Positions 24,794-34,256 of a DNA stretch of 64,000 nucleotides are shown here, piece by piece. Origin of the DNA: an uncultured Lachnospiraceae bacterium. GTDB taxonomy: Bacteria > Bacillota > Clostridia > Lachnospirales > Lachnospiraceae. How positions within the stretch are numbered: the first letter of the stretch is position 1; the number at the start of each line of letters is the position of its first letter. The stretch covers positions 1 through 64,000 of the forward strand of contig CABUAW010000005.1 of the NCBI GenBank assembly GCA_902489645.1. The letters are read 5' to 3'. The position numbers and the translations under genes are program-made. The notes under the pieces were generated by a model. That model saw nothing but the letters and a program-made list of their open reading frames with translations. It ran no database searches and had not been told where the DNA came from.

Positions 24794-27700
24794 ATGGCGG
24801 CGTCTTTTTTTGAGGTATTTCCCGTTTTAAAACTGAATAGGGGTATGGCGGATTTACTGGAAGAGGCGGTCGTGGAAAAGGTCACAGCCAGTCAGGCCAG
24901 GAATCGTATACGGGTTTATCTGTGCAGTCCGAGACTGATGGCTTACAATGATGTGCGCAGACTGGAAGAACAGATTCGGGGACAGCTTTTTGAAAACACG
25001 GACGTTCATGTGGATATTATCGACCGGTATGAGCTGTCGGAACAATATACGCCGGAGCGGCTCATGACGATTTATTTTGACAGCTTTGAGGCGGAGCTTA
25101 AAGATTCCAGTGACCTGGAGGCGAACATTTTTCATAAGGCGAAAAAGGAATTTGCCGATGCTCAGAGGATGGTCCTCACTGTGGAGGACAATTTTATCAC
25201 AGCTTCTAAAATCGAAGGTATCCGGGACAAGCTGCTAAAGATTTTCCAGGAGCGGTTTGGATATTATGTGGATATTTCCGTCGAATATGTCCGGGAACGG
25301 AAAAGCCGGCAGGCCGAGTATGCGGAAGAAACCTTCCAGCGGGAGGTTGAGACCATTGTCAAAAATTATGCAAAAGCCGAGGCGGCGGTCAAACAGAAGG
25401 AAGAAAAGATGGCCGAGCAGCAGAAGCCGGCCAGAGATTTCAAGAAAGAGAATACCTATGTCAAGAAAAAAATCATTGACCCGGATATCTTTTACGGCCG
25501 CCCTTTTGAGGGGGACGAAACACCGATTTCTGAGATTAACGATGAAATCGGAGAAGTGATTGTCCGCGGCAAGGTCATTCAGCTTGAGACGAGGGAAATC
25601 CGGAACGAAAAGACGATTGTTATCTTTGCTGTGACGGATTTTACCGACAGCATTATGGCCAAGGTATTTATTAAAAATGAATTTCTGCCCCAGGTGCTTG
25701 CCAATTTGAAGGTGGGAAAATTTGTACGCATAAAGGCTATGGCGGTCATGGACAAATACGACCATGGGATTGCCTTAAACTCGGTGATGGGAATTAAAAA
25801 TATTCCTGATTTTACGGAAAAACGGATGGATTTAAGCCCGGTAAAACGGGTGGAGCTTCACGCCCATACGACAATGAGCGACATGGACAGCGTGGCCGAC
25901 TGTAAGACAATGCTTAAAACGGCCATGTCCTGGGGACATAAGGCGATGGCCATTACGGACCACGGCGTGGTCCAGGCCTTTACCGATGCGAACCATTGCG
26001 TGGAAGGGACCGATTTCAAACCGATTTACGGCGTGGAGGGCTATTTGGTGGACGACCTGAAACCGATTGTTTTTGAATCGAAAAACCAGAGCCTGGACAG
26101 TAAATTTGTTGTTTTTGATATTGAGACGACGGGCTTTTCGGCGGTCAATGACCGGATTATTGAAATCGGGGCGGTGAAGGTGGAGAACGGTGAGATTGTG
26201 GACCGCTACAGCACCTTTGTCAATCCGGAGCGGCCGATTCCTTTTGAAATTGAAAAATTGACGGGGATTCATGACGGCATGGTGGTTGATGCCGCTGTGA
26301 TTGAAGATATATTGCCGGAATTTCTGGCATTTTCGGAAGGCTGTATTATGGTGGCCCATAATGCGGAATTCGATATGAGCTTTATTAAAGAAAACTGCCG
26401 GAGAATGCATATGCTTCGGGAGTTTACGGTGGTGGATACGCTGGCGATGGCCCGAAGCATGCTGCCGGATTTGAAAAATTATAAATTGGATACGGTGGTG
26501 GAGGCTGTCGGCGGAACGCTGGAGAATCATCACCGGGCTGTGGAGGATGCCGAATCCACGGCGGACATTTTTGTCAAATTTGTTGCCCGGTTAAAAGGGA
26601 TGGGCGTGACGGACCTGGATACGTTAAACGGCATGAGCCAGATGTCGGTCAACGCCATAAAAAAATTGAAAACCTATCATATTATTATATTGGCCCAGAA
26701 TGATATCGGACGGATTAATCTCTATCGTCTGGTTTCCTGGTCCCATCTGGACTATTATGCAAGACGGCCAAGAATCCCTAAAAGTGTGCTTGCAAAATAC
26801 CGGGAGGGCCTGATTATCGGGTCGGCCTGTGAAGCGGGGGAGCTTTATCAGGCGGTGTTAAAGAACCGTCCATCCGATGAAATTGCCCGGATTGTGAATT
26901 TCTATGACTATCTGGAAATCCAGCCCATTGGGAATAACCTCTTTATGATTGAAAGCGAGAAGATTCCTGAAATTCAATCCAAAGAAGATTTGATGGAAAT
27001 GAACCGGAAAATTGTCCGTCTCGGCGAACAGTTTCATAAGCCGGTCTGCGCTACCTGTGACGTTCATTTTATTAATCCGGAGGATGAGGTATACCGACGG
27101 ATTATTATGGCAGGCAAAGGCTTTGATGATGCGGACAGGCAGCCGCCGATTTATTTCCGTACAACGGAAGAGATGATGGAAGAATTCATGTATCTCGGTG
27201 CGGAAAAGGCGGAAGAAGTGGTGATTACCAATACAAACTACATAGCGGACCAGATTGAACGGATTTCTCCGGTGCGTCCGGACAAGTGTCCGCCGGTTAT
27301 TGCGGATTCGGATAAAACGCTGCGGACGATTTGTTATGACAAGGCCCATGCCCTTTACGGCGAAAATCTTCCGGAAATTGTGGTGGAACGATTGGAGCGG
27401 GAATTGAATTCTATCATCGGCAATGGTTTTGCCGTTATGTATATTATTGCTCAGAAACTGGTGTGGAAATCGGTGGCCGACGGTTATCTGGTCGGTTCCC
27501 GTGGCTCGGTTGGTTCGTCCTTTGCGGCGTTTACCGCAGGTATTACGGAGGTAAACTCGCTTCCGGCCCATTATCTATGTCCAAATTGTAAATATGTGGA
27601 TTTCGATTCGGACTATGTGAAGAGCTTTTCGGGGCGTTCCGGCTGCGATATGGAAGACAGGGTGTGTCCGGTCTGCGGTACGCCGCTTTCAAAGGAGGGG

Positions 27701-29158
27701 CATGATATTCCTTTTGAAACCTTCCTTGGGTTTAAGGGAAATAAAGAGCCGGATATCGACCTGAATTTCTCCGGCGAGTATCAGAGTAAGGCCCACGATT
27801 ATACGGAGGTTATTTTCGGCAAAGGCCAGACCTTCCGGGCGGGAACCATTGGTACGCTGGCGGAGAAAACGGCCTATGGTTATGCGAGAGGTTATTTTGA
27901 GGACCATCAGATAGAAAAACGAAGCTGTGAATTGACCCGGCGGACGACGGGGCAGCATCCGGGCGGTATCATCGTTGTGCCATTGGGTGAGGAAATTTAT
28001 TCTTTTACCCCGGTTCAGCATCCGGCCAATGACCAGACGACCCGTATTATCACGACCCATTTCGACTATCATTCCATTGACCATAATCTGTTGAAGCTGG
28101 ATATCCTCGGACACGATGACCCGACGATGATTCGTATGCTTCAGGATATTACCGGTGTGGACCCGACGACGATTCGTCTGGACGACCAGGAGGTGCTGTC
28201 CCTTTTCCATGGCCTGGATGCTTTACATATCAAGCCGGAGGATATCGGGGGAACGGATTTGGGTTCTCTTGGCATCCCGGAATTTGGTACGGACTTTGTT
28301 ATGCAGATGCTTCGGGATACGAAGCCGAAGGCATTTTCGGATTTAGTGCGTATTTCCGGTCTGTCCCACGGTACGGACGTATGGCTGAACAATGCCCAGA
28401 CACTGATTAAAGAGGGAAAGGCAGAAATTTCCACAGCGATTTGTACCCGTGATGATATTATGATTTATCTGATTAATAAGGGCGTGGAATCGGAGCTGTC
28501 CTTTAAAATTATGGAAAGTGTCCGTAAGGGAAAGGGTCTGACGCCGGAGTTTGAGGCAGCCATGAAAGCCTGCGATGTGCCGGACTGGTACATCTGGTCC
28601 TGCAAAAAAATCAAGTATATGTTCCCGAAGGCCCATGCGGTGGCTTATGTTATGATGGGCTTCCGTATCGCCTGGTTTAAGATTCATTATCCGCTGGCCT
28701 ACTATGCCGCATTCTTTACCATTCGTGCGACGGCCTTTGACTATGAGCTGATGTGTCGGGGCAAGGAGGAATTGGAGAAGCATCTGAAACTCTATAAATC
28801 CAACCCGAATTTAACGGCGAAGGAGAAAGATACGGTCCGGGATATGAAAATTGTCCAGGAGTTTTATGCGAGGGGTTTTGATTTTTTGCCGATGAACTTA
28901 TATGAATCGGAGGCAATTAAATTTACCATCGTGGGAAATAAGCTGCTTCCGCCGTTTTCCTCCATTGACGGCATGGGCGGCATTGCCGCGGAAGCTTTGG
29001 CGCTGGCCGCCAAGGATGGCCCGTTCATATCGAAGGACGATATTGCTCAGCGGGCCAAGGTCAGCCGAAGTACGTTGGATGTGATGGACGAACTGGGAAT
29101 TCTCGGTGATTTGCCGGAAAGTAATCAGCTTTCCATTTTTGATTTAAAAATCGGATAG
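24794..29158 (+). CDS. polC: DNA polymerase III alpha subunit, Gram-positive PolC type
   Basis: The 1454-residue replicase polymerase combines polymerase and proofreading. Domains seen: an N-terminal region, an OB-fold (about 245-335), a PHP domain (VELHAHTTMSDMDSV near 355 and AITDHGVVQAF near 390), a DEDD 3'-5' exonuclease inserted in PHP (VVFDIETTGFSAVNDR near 437, HNAEFDMSFI, HRAVEDAES) and the polymerase core (GSRGSVGSSFAAFTAGITEV near 900, a four-Cys zinc site CPNC ... CPVC, and EPDIDLNFSGEYQ with catalytic Asp). Length and order are typical. In many Firmicutes rimP follows closely; here 17 kb of other genes intervene. Confidence 0.97.
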   Translation: MAASFFEVFPVLKLNRGMADLLEEAVVEKVTASQARNRIRVYLCSPRLMAYNDVRRLEEQIRGQLFENTDVHVDIIDRYELSEQYTPERLMTIYFDSFEAELKDSSDLEANIFHKAKKEFADAQRMVLTVEDNFITASKIEGIRDKLLKIFQERFGYYVDISVEYVRERKSRQAEYAEETFQREVETIVKNYAKAEAAVKQKEEKMAEQQKPARDFKKENTYVKKKIIDPDIFYGRPFEGDETPISEINDEIGEVIVRGKVIQLETREIRNEKTIVIFAVTDFTDSIMAKVFIKNEFLPQVLANLKVGKFVRIKAMAVMDKYDHGIALNSVMGIKNIPDFTEKRMDLSPVKRVELHAHTTMSDMDSVADCKTMLKTAMSWGHKAMAITDHGVVQAFTDANHCVEGTDFKPIYGVEGYLVDDLKPIVFESKNQSLDSKFVVFDIETTGFSAVNDRIIEIGAVKVENGEIVDRYSTFVNPERPIPFEIEKLTGIHDGMVVDAAVIEDILPEFLAFSEGCIMVAHNAEFDMSFIKENCRRMHMLREFTVVDTLAMARSMLPDLKNYKLDTVVEAVGGTLENHHRAVEDAESTADIFVKFVARLKGMGVTDLDTLNGMSQMSVNAIKKLKTYHIIILAQNDIGRINLYRLVSWSHLDYYARRPRIPKSVLAKYREGLIIGSACEAGELYQAVLKNRPSDEIARIVNFYDYLEIQPIGNNLFMIESEKIPEIQSKEDLMEMNRKIVRLGEQFHKPVCATCDVHFINPEDEVYRRIIMAGKGFDDADRQPPIYFRTTEEMMEEFMYLGAEKAEEVVITNTNYIADQIERISPVRPDKCPPVIADSDKTLRTICYDKAHALYGENLPEIVVERLERELNSIIGNGFAVMYIIAQKLVWKSVADGYLVGSRGSVGSSFAAFTAGITEVNSLPAHYLCPNCKYVDFDSDYVKSFSGRSGCDMEDRVCPVCGTPLSKEGHDIPFETFLGFKGNKEPDIDLNFSGEYQSKAHDYTEVIFGKGQTFRAGTIGTLAEKTAYGYARGYFEDHQIEKRSCELTRRTTGQHPGGIIVVPLGEEIYSFTPVQHPANDQTTRIITTHFDYHSIDHNLLKLDILGHDDPTMIRMLQDITGVDPTTIRLDDQEVLSLFHGLDALHIKPEDIGGTDLGSLGIPEFGTDFVMQMLRDTKPKAFSDLVRISGLSHGTDVWLNNAQTLIKEGKAEISTAICTRDDIMIYLINKGVESELSFKIMESVRKGKGLTPEFEAAMKACDVPDWYIWSCKKIKYMFPKAHAVAYVMMGFRIAWFKIHYPLAYYAAFFTIRATAFDYELMCRGKEELEKHLKLYKSNPNLTAKEKDTVRDMKIVQEFYARGFDFLPMNLYESEAIKFTIVGNKLLPPFSSIDGMGGIAAEALALAAKDGPFISKDDIAQRAKVSRSTLDVMDELGILGDLPESNQLSIFDLKIG

Positions 29159-29170
29159 GGAGGAGTTGCC

Positions 29171-30124
29171 GTGTATTATTTTATTGTCAATCCCAATGCC
29201 AGGTCCGGTGAAGGAAAAATTGTCTGGCAGAAGGTGTGTCGGGTGATGATTCACAGAGGGCTGGCCTATGAAGCGTTGTTCACGGAGAAAAAGGGACAGG
29301 CGGCCGCACTGGCCAAAGCGGTGGTAAAGGCGGACGCGGGCGTTTTAAAAATCAAAGGTGCCGAAGAATGTGACGGCGAAAAAATCATCGTGGCTATGGG
29401 CGGCGATGGAACGATTTCCGAGGTGCTGGACGGTATCTGGGACCATCCCGAAGTAACCTTTGCCTTTATACCTATTGGTTCGGGCAATGATTTTGCCCGG
29501 AGTCTCGGCATATCCTCCGATTGGCGCGAAGCTCTGGAAGGTATTCTTTCAAAGGAGCATCAGATTTACTTTCATCCGGGGCGGCTGGAATATGACGGAA
29601 AAATCCGCCATTTTGGCGGCAGTATGGGTATCGGCTTCGATGCGGCCGTCTGTGACGGGGCGAACCGTCTGCGTTTCAAGCAGGCCTTTAACCGTCTTGG
29701 CCTCGGAAAATTTACATATACCGGCGTGGCCGTTAAGCTTCTGGTGACCAGCGCCTGCGATAAACTGAAAATCCGTCTGGACGGCAAAGAAATTTATCGC
29801 TTCCGGAAAGCGCTTTTCCTGTGCGGCTTGAAGGGAAATTACGAGGGTGGCGGCTTCATGTTTGCTCCCAAGGCCCGGGTGGACGATGCGTACCTGCATG
29901 TCTGCATTGCGGCAGGCATCCCCGTTTTTAAACGGTTTCTGCTGCTGCCGAAGGCTTTAAAGGGAAAACATGTGGGAGCACCAGGGGTTTATATGTATCG
30001 CTGTAAAAAGATAGAGATTTTATCCTCCCGACCAAAGCTGATTCACGGCGACGGGGAGGTCAACGGGCCGGTCACAAAGCTGACGGCCAGTCTGGAACCG
30101 ACGAAAATTCGGATGATATACTAA
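29171..30124 (+). CDS. diacylglycerol kinase family lipid kinase
   Basis: The 317-residue protein belongs to the soluble DagK/YegS lipid kinases. It shows FIVNPNARSGEGK at the start, the ATP-site motif AMGGDGTISEVLDG and IPIGSGNDFARSLG, the family's nucleotide and lipid-binding loops. Such enzymes phosphorylate diacylglycerol released by lipid or teichoic acid turnover, returning it to phosphatidic acid (the substrate of CdsA, encoded upstream). It starts with GTG after GGGAGGAG, 12 bases after polC, and so is probably part of that transcript. Confidence 0.85.
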   Translation: MYYFIVNPNARSGEGKIVWQKVCRVMIHRGLAYEALFTEKKGQAAALAKAVVKADAGVLKIKGAEECDGEKIIVAMGGDGTISEVLDGIWDHPEVTFAFIPIGSGNDFARSLGISSDWREALEGILSKEHQIYFHPGRLEYDGKIRHFGGSMGIGFDAAVCDGANRLRFKQAFNRLGLGKFTYTGVAVKLLVTSACDKLKIRLDGKEIYRFRKALFLCGLKGNYEGGGFMFAPKARVDDAYLHVCIAAGIPVFKRFLLLPKALKGKHVGAPGVYMYRCKKIEILSSRPKLIHGDGEVNGPVTKLTASLEPTKIRMIY

Positions 30125-30142
30125 AGATGTGGGGAAAATGTT

Positions 30143-31564
30143 ATGACAAATTTTGCTAAAAGTTTAGAGAATTATATTAACAAATCATCATTGACAGAAA
30201 ATCAGTTGGCAAAAATCAGCGGCTTCAACCGAAGCTATATTGCGTTAATAAAAAATGGACAACGTATACCGGCCGATATGGAGAAAGTACGGAAAATGTT
30301 TGATGCCTTAAACCTTTCGCCGCATGAGCATGACGCTTTGTGGAAAGAGTATTTGAAGGCGAGATATGGTGAGGGCAGGTATGAGTTACAGCGTCAAATG
30401 GTCAATTTTATAGAAAGCTTCGGACATCTGTCTGAGATTTCCATGATGTCAAAATATCAGCATGAAATTCCGGATATCAAGTGTGTGAGTAACCGTATGG
30501 ATTTGGAATATATGGTGAAAGCTGTTGTGGAAAATGAAGCTTTAAAAGAAAACGGAAACTTAAAGATTATCGCTCAGTCGGATTTTGATTTTATTTTTGG
30601 CCTTCTTCCTTGTGTCTATAGAAATTCCGGAAGTTTGACAATAGACCACATCGTTTGTCTTGAGGGAGGTATAACTCAGGAGGAGCAGCTATATAATCTG
30701 AAATTTTTTCAAAAGATGATACCTGTTTTGCTCAGTGAAAAAGAATTGCGTTATCACATTTATTATTATTATGATAAAGTGAGTTCCCATTTTGCATCTT
30801 CCACATTAATGCTCTATCTGATTATAGCGAGTGATTTTGTGATAAATATTTCGGTCGACCTGAACTGCGCTCTGATTTCTAAGGATTCAAAGGTCATTCA
30901 TCTGTATAATCATCTTTATGATGTGAGAAAACGGGAATGTCGCTCTATGATACAAAGTATCCATGAAAATGCGGAGTATATTCGGTTTTGCCGGGAAAAG
31001 CCGGAGGTTGGCGGCGAGGCCGTATATAGTATTGGAAGTCAGCCGTGTTTCGGCCTGTTTGATGTAGAAAGCATGTTGCCAAAATATATTAAAAACCATA
31101 ATACTCAAAGCGCTTACGAATTCCGGCAATTAATACGGGCCAATAAACAATTTGCTGCCAGTCAAAAGGTATCGGCCGTATCTTATTTCAGTAAGAAGGG
31201 GTTGGAAAAACTTATGAAAGACGGCATTGTCGAAGAGGTACCAAGAGAGCTTTATACGGCGCTGGATATGGAGGACCGCAGGGAACTGATTCGGATGCTT
31301 ATTGATGCGATTCGGGAGGGATGGTATACGGCCCATTTAATGAATGAGGCTTGTATTCGATATCCGCAAAATTTGGTTATAACGACGAAGGAAATGACAA
31401 GCGCCAATATTTTTTATCTGCCGGAGAAGAATGAAAACCGCTTTGTTTTGAGAGAACAGAGTTTATCAAGAATGATTTATGAATTTCTGGCCGGTTTCCA
31501 GAAAAGCACCTATGTTTTCAATCAAGATGAGACCTTACAATATTTAGAAAATTTAATAAGATAA
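30143..31564 (+). CDS. XRE-type HTH regulator with large C-terminal domain
   Basis: The 473-residue protein has an N-terminal helix-turn-helix (about 5-65; TENQLAKISGFNRSYIALIK carries the two helices) and a large C-terminal part without recognised motifs that could be a sensor or effector-binding domain. It starts 18 bases after the lipid kinase and precedes the protease/phosphatase/kinase cluster, whose promoter region lies immediately downstream. It is therefore a candidate controller of that cluster; this is inferred from position only. Confidence 0.72.
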   Translation: MTNFAKSLENYINKSSLTENQLAKISGFNRSYIALIKNGQRIPADMEKVRKMFDALNLSPHEHDALWKEYLKARYGEGRYELQRQMVNFIESFGHLSEISMMSKYQHEIPDIKCVSNRMDLEYMVKAVVENEALKENGNLKIIAQSDFDFIFGLLPCVYRNSGSLTIDHIVCLEGGITQEEQLYNLKFFQKMIPVLLSEKELRYHIYYYYDKVSSHFASSTLMLYLIIASDFVINISVDLNCALISKDSKVIHLYNHLYDVRKRECRSMIQSIHENAEYIRFCREKPEVGGEAVYSIGSQPCFGLFDVESMLPKYIKNHNTQSAYEFRQLIRANKQFAASQKVSAVSYFSKKGLEKLMKDGIVEEVPRELYTALDMEDRRELIRMLIDAIREGWYTAHLMNEACIRYPQNLVITTKEMTSANIFYLPEKNENRFVLREQSLSRMIYEFLAGFQKSTYVFNQDETLQYLENLIR

Positions 31565-31590
31565 GTTAAAAATAACAATACATAAGAAGT

Positions 31591-31617
31591 TTCGACAAAA
31601 TCACACATAACTCGACA
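31591..31617 (-). promoter_or_regulatory. two Spo0A-box-like sites 20 bp apart
   Basis: TTCGACA (31591-31597) is the reverse complement of the perfect Spo0A box TGTCGAA, and CTCGACA (31611-31617) differs by one base. They have the same orientation and are 20 bp apart, about two helical turns, in the region upstream of the FHA-protease gene. Confidence 0.35.
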
Positions 31618-31621
31618 CGGT

Positions 31622-31641
31622 TGTAACATTTACTGTAACAT
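31622..31641 (+). repeat. direct repeat TGTAACAT x2
   Basis: TGTAACAT occurs at 31622-31629 and 31634-31641 with a 12-bp period, in the promoter region of the FHA-protease gene. Possible regulator site; a TAAAAT near 31667 may be the -10 box. Confidence 0.35.
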
Positions 31642-31701
31642 ATTTTATCTCTTATATCATTCTGATAAAATGAATACAAATGCAATATGGAGGAAAATGC
31701 T

Positions 31702-33459
31702 ATGAAAAGAAAAAAACTTTTATCCTTGTTTCTTGGACTTTGCATGGTGTTAGGGGTGCTGATGGGTCCGGCTCAGGAAGCGGCCGCCGTCAATACAAGC
31801 GAAGTCAACCAGGATGTTGTGGATGCATGTAATGGTATTCTGGAAGTTACTCAGGTAATTACTGTGGATGGGAATACAATTGCGTATTCGCGCGGAACGG
31901 GTTTCCTTATCGGAACCGATGAAAATGCGCAGAATGTCATTACGAATCACCATGTTGTCAATGCTTTTCCATATGAAGAAAAAGCATTAAAACAGATGAT
32001 TCAGGATGCGGGTTTGACTGTGGCTGCGGATGCAAAGGTTAAATCAGAAATTCGTATCGTTGTTAAAAGGGATGTTTATCTCACAGCAGAAATTGTAAAC
32101 CAGAGTGAAGCCGGCGATTTCTGTATCCTTAAAATGGAACAGCCGATTTATGACAGAGAACCGCTGACCCTTGGCGACAGCAGTAATGTTGTTACGACAC
32201 AGCAGATTTATGCGCTTGGTTTCCCGGCCGCTGTTGAAGGCGCCTGGGGACAGAATATTGGCGAGAGCCTCCAGTTGGATGCCATATACACGGCGGAAGA
32301 TGTAACGGTAACAAGCGGTACGGTATCTAAGGTTGGCAACTTTATCGGCACGGGCGCTCCGATTTCCACAATTGTTCACTCCGCAACGATTTCCGGCGGA
32401 AATTCCGGCGGACCATTGGTGACGGCCGATGGCGTGGTTATGGGTATTAATACATATGAACTGGCTCAGGAAACCGGTTATTATTATTCAACAGAAATTA
32501 ATGAAGTAACAGATGTTTTGACAGCGCTCGGTATCGCTTATAAATCCGCAGACGCAGTTTCAGAACCGTCTGGGGCAGGAACGGAACCGGCCGAAAGCGT
32601 TGCTCCGGAAACAGAAGCTGAAACAGTTGCCGTAAACACTGAAAAGCTTGGCGAACTTGAGGACGCTATCAATAATGCCGGAAGTGTTGCTCTTGAAAAT
32701 ATGACGGCGGAAAGCGCAGCAAACTTTAATACTGCATTGAAGGAAGCAAAGGCTGTACTTAACAGCAGCGCTCCGACCGATGAAGAAATTGATGAAGCTA
32801 TTTCAAATCTTCAGACGGCTCAGAACGGCCTTGTTGAAGAAAAAGGTTCCAATACGATGATGATTGTCATTATTGCGGCGGCCGCTATTATTATCATTAT
32901 TATTATCGTTGTCGTTGTGACATCTTCCGGAAAGAAGAAGAAACAGCAGGAAGAAGCCGAAAGAGCGGCGGCTATGCAAAGACAGCAGCAACAGCAGAGA
33001 AATCAGTCTCAGGCAAATTCTCAGCAGTGGCAGTCCCAGTCCAAACCTCAGTCCCAGTCCTTTACGCATCAGCCGACACCGACGCCGGTAAATGACGGCG
33101 CAGGCGAGACAAGCGTTTTGAATGACGGCGCGGGTGAGACGACGGTTCTTGGAAACAATATTCCGGGCGCTGTTTTGATTCGCAAGAAAAATAATGAAAG
33201 AATTACAATTACCAAAGCGGTATTTAAGATTGGTAAAGAACGCAGAAAAGTTGATTATTGTATTTCCGATAATACGAACATCAGCCGTTCACATGCAGAT
33301 GTCGTTTTTAAAGACGGACAATTCTTTATTATCGACAATCATGCAACCAATGGAACGAGCATCAATGGTACATCCGTACCGGCTGGTCAGGAACGAAAGC
33401 TGAACAATAATGATGTCATCAAGATGGCTGATGAAGAGTTCCAGTTTAAAATGTTATAA
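31702..33459 (+). CDS. membrane-anchored trypsin-like serine protease with cytoplasmic FHA domain
   Basis: The 585-residue protein combines parts on both sides of the membrane. Residues 1-29 are a signal peptide; residues about 33-285 form a trypsin/HtrA-like protease with the triad His84 (TNHHVV), Asp139 (GDFCIL) and Ser235 (GNSGGP). A helical linker follows, then a membrane segment (about 386-408), a Lys/Gln-rich linker, two motifs GETSVL and GETTVL, and a C-terminal FHA domain (about 492-585; SRSHAD and NGTSING). FHA domains bind phospho-threonine, so the inside half should read the kinases encoded next to it. GGAGG lies before ATG 31702; no PDZ domain is seen. Confidence 0.88.
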   Translation: MKRKKLLSLFLGLCMVLGVLMGPAQEAAAVNTSEVNQDVVDACNGILEVTQVITVDGNTIAYSRGTGFLIGTDENAQNVITNHHVVNAFPYEEKALKQMIQDAGLTVAADAKVKSEIRIVVKRDVYLTAEIVNQSEAGDFCILKMEQPIYDREPLTLGDSSNVVTTQQIYALGFPAAVEGAWGQNIGESLQLDAIYTAEDVTVTSGTVSKVGNFIGTGAPISTIVHSATISGGNSGGPLVTADGVVMGINTYELAQETGYYYSTEINEVTDVLTALGIAYKSADAVSEPSGAGTEPAESVAPETEAETVAVNTEKLGELEDAINNAGSVALENMTAESAANFNTALKEAKAVLNSSAPTDEEIDEAISNLQTAQNGLVEEKGSNTMMIVIIAAAAIIIIIIIVVVVTSSGKKKKQQEEAERAAAMQRQQQQQRNQSQANSQQWQSQSKPQSQSFTHQPTPTPVNDGAGETSVLNDGAGETTVLGNNIPGAVLIRKKNNERITITKAVFKIGKERRKVDYCISDNTNISRSHADVVFKDGQFFIIDNHATNGTSINGTSVPAGQERKLNNNDVIKMADEEFQFKML

Positions 33460-33476
33460 GACAGGTGGGGAATCCT

Positions 33477-34253
33477 ATGGATTTTATGATTGCGTTCCAC
33501 AGTGATGTAGGAATAAAAAAGAATACAAATCAGGATTCACTGCTTGTAAAAGTAGCGCAGACAAACCTGGGGAAGGTTTGTCTGTGCGTCGTATGTGACG
33601 GTATGGGCGGACTGGCTAAGGGAGAGCTGGCCAGCGCTACCGTCATACGTACTTTTGAAAACTGGTTTGAGAAAGATTTTCCTGCCATGCTTGAGCGGGG
33701 ATTTGACCCGGAGGAGTTGAGACTTCAATGGGATAATATTGTTTTGGAGCAGAATCAGAAGATATCGGCCTATGCTTCAAGTCAGGGCACACGGATGGGA
33801 ACGACAATTACAAGCCTTTTAATTATTGACGGCCAATATTACATTATGAATGTCGGAGATTCCAGAGCCTATTTATTGACGGACCAATTGTATTTGCTTA
33901 CCAAAGACCAGACGGTTGTTCAGTATCAGTTAGATATGGGAATGATTACGTGGGAAGAGGCTCTCGTACATCCCCAGAGGAATGTACTGCTTCAATGTGT
34001 TGGCGCTTCCGAAGTGGTCACACCGGATTTTTATAATGGTCCGGCGGAGCCGGAGGCCATGTTTGTTCTGTGCAGTGATGGATTTCGGCATGTCATTACG
34101 CCGGAAGAAATTTATGACAGGCTGAATCCGCAACTTCTTATAAATGAGCAGATGATGAAGGAAAATGCCGTATGGCTTACGGAACTTGATAAACAGCGGC
34201 AGGAAGTAGACAATATTTCCGTTGCTTTAGTAAGAACGTGTCAGGGAGGGTAA
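33477..34253 (+). CDS. PP2C-family Ser/Thr protein phosphatase
   Basis: The 258-residue phosphatase removes phosphate from Ser/Thr residues using two metal ions. Its metal-binding motifs are visible: NQDS near the start, DGMGG, the GDSRAYLL strand (NVGDSRAYLL), SDGFRHVI and the C-terminal DNISVAL. ATG 33477 follows AGGTGGGG; a GTG at 33465 overlaps that site. The gene lies four bases before a PknB-like kinase, the usual phosphatase-kinase pairing. Confidence 0.92.
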   Translation: MDFMIAFHSDVGIKKNTNQDSLLVKVAQTNLGKVCLCVVCDGMGGLAKGELASATVIRTFENWFEKDFPAMLERGFDPEELRLQWDNIVLEQNQKISAYASSQGTRMGTTITSLLIIDGQYYIMNVGDSRAYLLTDQLYLLTKDQTVVQYQLDMGMITWEEALVHPQRNVLLQCVGASEVVTPDFYNGPAEPEAMFVLCSDGFRHVITPEEIYDRLNPQLLINEQMMKENAVWLTELDKQRQEVDNISVALVRTCQGG

Positions 34254-34256
34254 GCA

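Noticed and set aside
25832..26533. Long minus-strand frames inside polC, such as this 233-codon one
   Set aside because: They oppose clear PolC exonuclease and PHP motifs and have no ribosome sites; they are shadows of codon bias.
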